DNA of 64,000 nt, taken from positions 3,100,001 to 3,164,000 of the forward strand of contig NC_014550.1 of assembly GCF_000197735.1 (NCBI RefSeq), read 5' to 3'. The notes under the pieces are model-generated. The model was not told the origin of the DNA. It saw only the letters and a program-made list of their open reading frames with translations, and searched no databases. How positions within the stretch are numbered: the first letter of the stretch is position 1; every line of letters starts with the position of its first letter. This document shows positions 60,859 through 64,000 of this stretch, piece by piece. This stretch comes from Glutamicibacter arilaitensis Re117. Its GTDB lineage: Bacteria; Actinomycetota; Actinomycetes; Actinomycetales; Micrococcaceae. A program made the translations under genes and the position numbers.

Positions 60859-62094
60859 ATGACCACCGCACCAGAATCGCTGACTACTTTGCATGAAGCC
60901 TTGCTTTCCGAGCGCGCCGCCGGAATCAAGCAGTCTGCGGTGCGCGACGTTTTCGAGCTCTCGCTGGACCCTTCATTGGTCTCCCTGGCCGGAGGCAACC
61001 CCTTCCTGCAGCTGCTCCCGTTGGAAAAGGTCGGTGAGATTGCTCGGCGCATCATCGTCGAGCGGGGTCCCGAAGCGTTGCAGTACGGCTCTGGCCTTGG
61101 CACTCCTGAGCTGCGGGCACAGATTATCGACGTCATGGCAGCCGAAGGCATCACCAATGTCAAGGTCGAAGATGTTGTTGTCACCAACGGCTCCCAATCA
61201 GCACAGGACATGGCTTGCAAGGTTTTCTGCGATCCCGGTGACACCGTGCTGTGCGAAGACCCCACCTATGTCGGTGCGCTGAATACCTTCGAGGCCTACC
61301 AGGTCAAGGCCCGCCCAGTAGGCACCGATGGCAATGGTTTGATTCCAAGCGCTCTGCGCGAGCGCATTGCCGAACTGCGCGCGGCCGGCGAGCGCATCAA
61401 ATTCCTCTACACCATCCCGAACTTCAACAACCCATCGGGCATTACCTTGGCGGCCGAACGCCGCCAGGAAATCGTGGACATCTGCCGCGAGGCCGGGATC
61501 TTGATTCTGGAAGATAACCCGTATGGCATGCTGCGCTATGAAGGTACCCCCGCTCCGACCCTGCGCAGCCTGGATCCCGAGAATGTCATTTACATGGGTT
61601 CCTTCTCCAAGATCTTCGCTCCGGGCCTGCGCATCGGCTGGGCTGCGGTCCCGACCCACCTGTTCCGCCGGTTCTACCTTGCCGGTGAAGCGGTAGCCCT
61701 GTGCCCGCCGACCTTGAACCAGATGATTATCAGTGCCTACCTGCAGGAGCATGATTGGAAGGGACAGATCACCAAGTACAACGATTTGTACCGTGCCCGC
61801 CGCGACGCGATGCTTGAGGCCTTGGCGAAGTACCTGCCGGCAGGCGTCACGCACACCCATCCTGAGGGCGGCTTCTTCGTTTGGCTGACCTTGCCAGAAG
61901 GCATCGATACCTACGCTCTGCTTCAGCAGGGTGTGAAGGCTGGAGTCATCTTCATTCCAGGTGCGGCTTTCAGCCCGAGCGGGGCGGCCGACAACAAGCT
62001 GCGTCTGGCTTTCTGCTCGGTTGATGAGAAGACCATCGACGAAGGCGTCAAGCGCCTGGCGGACCTGCTCACGAACGAGATCTCCAAGCTCTAG
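60859..62094 (+). CDS. PLP-dependent aminotransferase (class I/II, LysN/KAT-II type)
   Basis: A 411-residue fold-type I aminotransferase from ATG 60859 (AAGGAG 5 bases upstream). Key segments: LQYGSGLGTPELRAQI, VTNGSQSAQDMACKVF, PNFNNPSG, ILEDNPYGMLRY and the PLP-lysine SFSKIFAPGLRIGWA. The layout is that of 2-aminoadipate/valine-pyruvate-like aminotransferases without a GntR domain. The amino acid used cannot be given. It is monocistronic. Confidence 0.88.
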   Translation: MTTAPESLTTLHEALLSERAAGIKQSAVRDVFELSLDPSLVSLAGGNPFLQLLPLEKVGEIARRIIVERGPEALQYGSGLGTPELRAQIIDVMAAEGITNVKVEDVVVTNGSQSAQDMACKVFCDPGDTVLCEDPTYVGALNTFEAYQVKARPVGTDGNGLIPSALRERIAELRAAGERIKFLYTIPNFNNPSGITLAAERRQEIVDICREAGILILEDNPYGMLRYEGTPAPTLRSLDPENVIYMGSFSKIFAPGLRIGWAAVPTHLFRRFYLAGEAVALCPPTLNQMIISAYLQEHDWKGQITKYNDLYRARRDAMLEALAKYLPAGVTHTHPEGGFFVWLTLPEGIDTYALLQQGVKAGVIFIPGAAFSPSGAADNKLRLAFCSVDEKTIDEGVKRLADLLTNEISKL

Positions 62095-62190
62095 GACCGG
62101 CGGCTCGTACCGGGAACCCACACGTCCCTGTACAGACGGCCGCTCACCGCATTTCCCTGCCCTGTTCCAAAGTGCCGGTTAAACTGCCGA

Positions 62191-63123
62191 TCAACCCTGC
62201 GCGGTTTTGGAGTCCACCGAAATCTCAAGCAGCTTCTGCTCGGTGGCATTCAATACGCGGTGTGCAGGCCAGATCGCCCTCAGCTCGCGCAACAGCGCAG
62301 GCCCGTCAAAAGGGATCTCGACTAGCAATCCCTGCTCCAGTTGGCTTTCCACCGCCAAGTGGCTGAGCACAGCCGGACCCATCCCGCGTGCCACGCACTG
62401 GCAAATTATGGCGTTGGAGTTGAAGACTGCTACCGGATTCGGTCGTTCGGCATGGGCAATGTAATCCAAGAACGCACGAGTGCCAGAGCCTTCCTCGCGT
62501 TCAATCAGCGGCGTGCTTTGCAATTCGTGCAGGCTCAGGGGTTCTTGGCGTTGCGCCCATGCATGCTCCGGTGAGGTGACTACGAGCATTTCATCCTGGA
62601 GTATCTGCCGGCTTTTCAGTCCCAGAGGAATATGCGGGGTTTCCACGAATCCCAGCCCGAGCTGCTCTTGCTGCACTGCGCGAATGACATCTTGCGAATT
62701 CATGATCTGCATTCGCGGCTTGACCTGTGGCAGGACGCGATGAAGTTGGCCAATCCAATTTGGCGCCAAAAATTCAGCCACCGTCATGCTGGCTCCGAAC
62801 TCCAGCTCGCCCTCTCCGGATTCCGCCAGGGAGCGTGCTCCGTCGGCGAAGGCTTCCAGGCTTGCCAGGACTTCCCGAGCCCACTGGACGGTCAGCACCC
62901 CTTCAGCAGTCAATCGGGATCCCGTGGTTTTGCGGGCTACAAGCTGGTATCCGAGTCTGCGTTCCAAGGTTTTCAAGGCACGGGTGGCATTTGGCTGGGC
63001 CACGCCCGCCGCTCTGGCACCAGCGCTTAGGCTTCCGTGATCGGCGATGCCAACCAGCAGTTCAAGTGAAGAGGGTTGAATCCAGCGGGCAATGTCTTCA
63101 AGAGATGACGAACTGCTTTCCAT
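62191..63123 (-). CDS. LysR-family regulator
   Basis: A 310-residue LTTR. The winged HTH is LELLVGIADHGSLSAGARAA, GVAQPNATRALKTLERRLGY; the ligand domain follows (GELEFGASMTVAEFLAPNWI). It is divergent from a YeiH-type transporter gene and probably controls it, as YeiE/YeiH in enterics. ATG 63123 has no ribosome site (TATGATCATGAT precedes it); translation may be leaderless. TTG 63144 is an alternative. Confidence 0.88.
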   Translation of the reverse strand: MESSSSSLEDIARWIQPSSLELLVGIADHGSLSAGARAAGVAQPNATRALKTLERRLGYQLVARKTTGSRLTAEGVLTVQWAREVLASLEAFADGARSLAESGEGELEFGASMTVAEFLAPNWIGQLHRVLPQVKPRMQIMNSQDVIRAVQQEQLGLGFVETPHIPLGLKSRQILQDEMLVVTSPEHAWAQRQEPLSLHELQSTPLIEREEGSGTRAFLDYIAHAERPNPVAVFNSNAIICQCVARGMGPAVLSHLAVESQLEQGLLVEIPFDGPALLRELRAIWPAHRVLNATEQKLLEISVDSKTAQG

Positions 63124-63195
63124 ATCATGATCATATGCCTGCAATAGCCAGAACGGGTATACCGCAATCGGCTAGGCCAGCGAAGAATTAAAGGC

Positions 63196-64000
63196 ATGCA
63201 CGACCCCACAAGTCCCGTCGACGAATCTGCCGCGTCAAGAACCGACGAGAGCACGCATCGAAAACCGGCTGCACGCCTCGCGTCCGCCCTTCCGGGATTG
63301 CTCCTCTGCTTGCTGGTCGGGGCCCTGTGCATGTTCGCCAGCCACTATGCCAACGGCTTGAGCGCACTGCTGCTGGCCATCGTCCTTGGTGCCCTGTGGC
63401 GCAACATTGCCCCAATTCCGCAGGCCTTTGAAGCCGGAACAGCAATCGCCGGCAAGCAGTTATTGCGTCTGGGCATCGTCTTGCTGGGTCTGCAGCTGTC
63501 TCTGCACACCATATTCGGCTTGGGTCCCGGAGCGCTCTTGGTGGTCGCTCTCTCGGTCGGCGTGACCTTCCTAGCCACACTGTGGATAGGCAAGAAGCTC
63601 GGCATGGACCTGCAGCAGCGTCTGCTGATCGCCACCGGCTTCTCCATCTGCGGCGCCGCCGCGGTCGCCGGGACCGAGAACGTCATCAAGGCCAAGCAGG
63701 AACAGGTCGCCACCGCCATCGGACTGGTGGTGCTCTTCGGTACCCTGATGATTCCGCTGATGCCCGCGGTGGGCTTGCTGCTCGGCATGGAAGAACGCAG
63801 TATTGGAATGCTCATCGGCGCCTCCACCCATGAGGTCGCCCAAGTAGTCGCGGCCAGCGGTTCAGTCGGCGCCGGGGCCTTGGCCGTCGCGGTAACCGTC
63901 AAGCTGGCCCGCGTGGTGCTGCTGGCTCCGATCATCGCCGGTGTAGGCCTGTACATGCGGCGCAACCAACTGGTTCAAGGCGGCAAGAACCCGCCATTGA
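63196..64000 (+). CDS. YeiH/UPF0324-family putative exporter, 3' truncated by the window
   Basis: At least 268 residues, open to the right edge. The N-terminal ~25 residues are polar, then membrane spans alternate with family segments: GLSALLLAIVLGALWRNIAP, GIVLLGLQLSLHTIFGLG, ATGFSICGAAAVAGTENVIK (the most conserved stretch), and GASTHEVAQVVAASGSVGAG. YeiH proteins are suspected sulphate/sulphonate-type exporters. The start ATG 63196 has AAAGG just before it. It is divergent from the LysR gene. Confidence 0.88.
   Translation, partial: MHDPTSPVDESAASRTDESTHRKPAARLASALPGLLLCLLVGALCMFASHYANGLSALLLAIVLGALWRNIAPIPQAFEAGTAIAGKQLLRLGIVLLGLQLSLHTIFGLGPGALLVVALSVGVTFLATLWIGKKLGMDLQQRLLIATGFSICGAAAVAGTENVIKAKQEQVATAIGLVVLFGTLMIPLMPAVGLLLGMEERSIGMLIGASTHEVAQVVAASGSVGAGALAVAVTVKLARVVLLAPIIAGVGLYMRRNQLVQGGKNPPL

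Overview
The window looks like chromosomal DNA of a high-GC actinobacterium of the Micrococcaceae, close to Arthrobacter or Glutamicibacter. The clues are the combination of a putrescine-oxidase cluster, an arsenate reductase of the mycothiol-dependent actinobacterial type, an actinobacterial SAM-IV-like riboswitch, a zinc-starvation pair (MRF-like protein plus a cysteine-free L36), many GTG/TTG starts and probable leaderless genes. This assignment is inference from gene content; no rRNA, tRNA, CRISPR, insertion sequence or prophage was seen.

Layout. 1-5.3 kb: a 5'-truncated DUF1524/excalibur nuclease, a manganese-type ABC importer with a palindromic operator, formimidoylglutamase and a PTH2-type peptidyl-tRNA hydrolase. 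5.5-8.5 kb: a decayed aromatic-acid pathway (4-hydroxy-2-oxovalerate aldolase with three kinds of lesion, and the C-terminal stump of an MhpA-like hydroxylase) around an intact IclR regulator and a cupin. 8.6-13.4 kb: a membrane protein, a TipA-like MerR regulator with a textbook 19-bp-spacer promoter, an excisionase-like HTH protein, an Lrp regulator, and an ArsC-MFS pair in which the transporter lacks a canonical start codon. 13.5-18.4 kb: putrescine oxidase, a universal stress protein and an amino-acid permease, divergent from a TetR gene with a perfect 9-1-9 operator between them. 18.4-24.8 kb: small proteins, a tightly packed five-gene operon (Rieske ferredoxin, ferredoxin reductase, MFS, DedA, Lrp), and a BadF/N-acetylglucosamine-kinase-like protein. 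25.4-27.3 kb: a secreted subtilase.

27.4-42.9 kb is dominated by L-lactate use: two LctP permeases, a FadR-type GntR regulator and lutABC. All three lactate promoters carry copies of TGGTCNGACCA. Between them lie an extradiol-type dioxygenase and a MarR gene, a large SNF2 helicase, an OsmC protein behind a SAM-IV-like riboswitch, and idonate/gluconate dehydrogenases. 43-50 kb: an MFS exporter, a DUF4190 protein, YceI (sharing a 12-bp MarR-type box with the dioxygenase), and an OpuC-type osmoprotectant ABC importer. 49.9-57.7 kb: a fumarylacetoacetate-hydrolase family protein, a Zur-box MRF-like/rpmJ operon, two amino-acid transporters (AGCS and CycA), a CitE-like lyase and tandem DUF4262 genes. 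57.9-64 kb: malic enzyme, an unusual HTH/membrane-protein gene pair, an aminotransferase, and a LysR regulator divergent from a YeiH-type transporter that runs off the right edge.

The best leads for new biology are the SAM-responsive OsmC leader with a visible Shine-Dalgarno-sequestering helix, the HTH/membrane pair at 59462-60705, the oxygenase-less Rieske operon, and the transporter apparently started at AUC. No wholly new multi-gene defence or mobile system was recognised.
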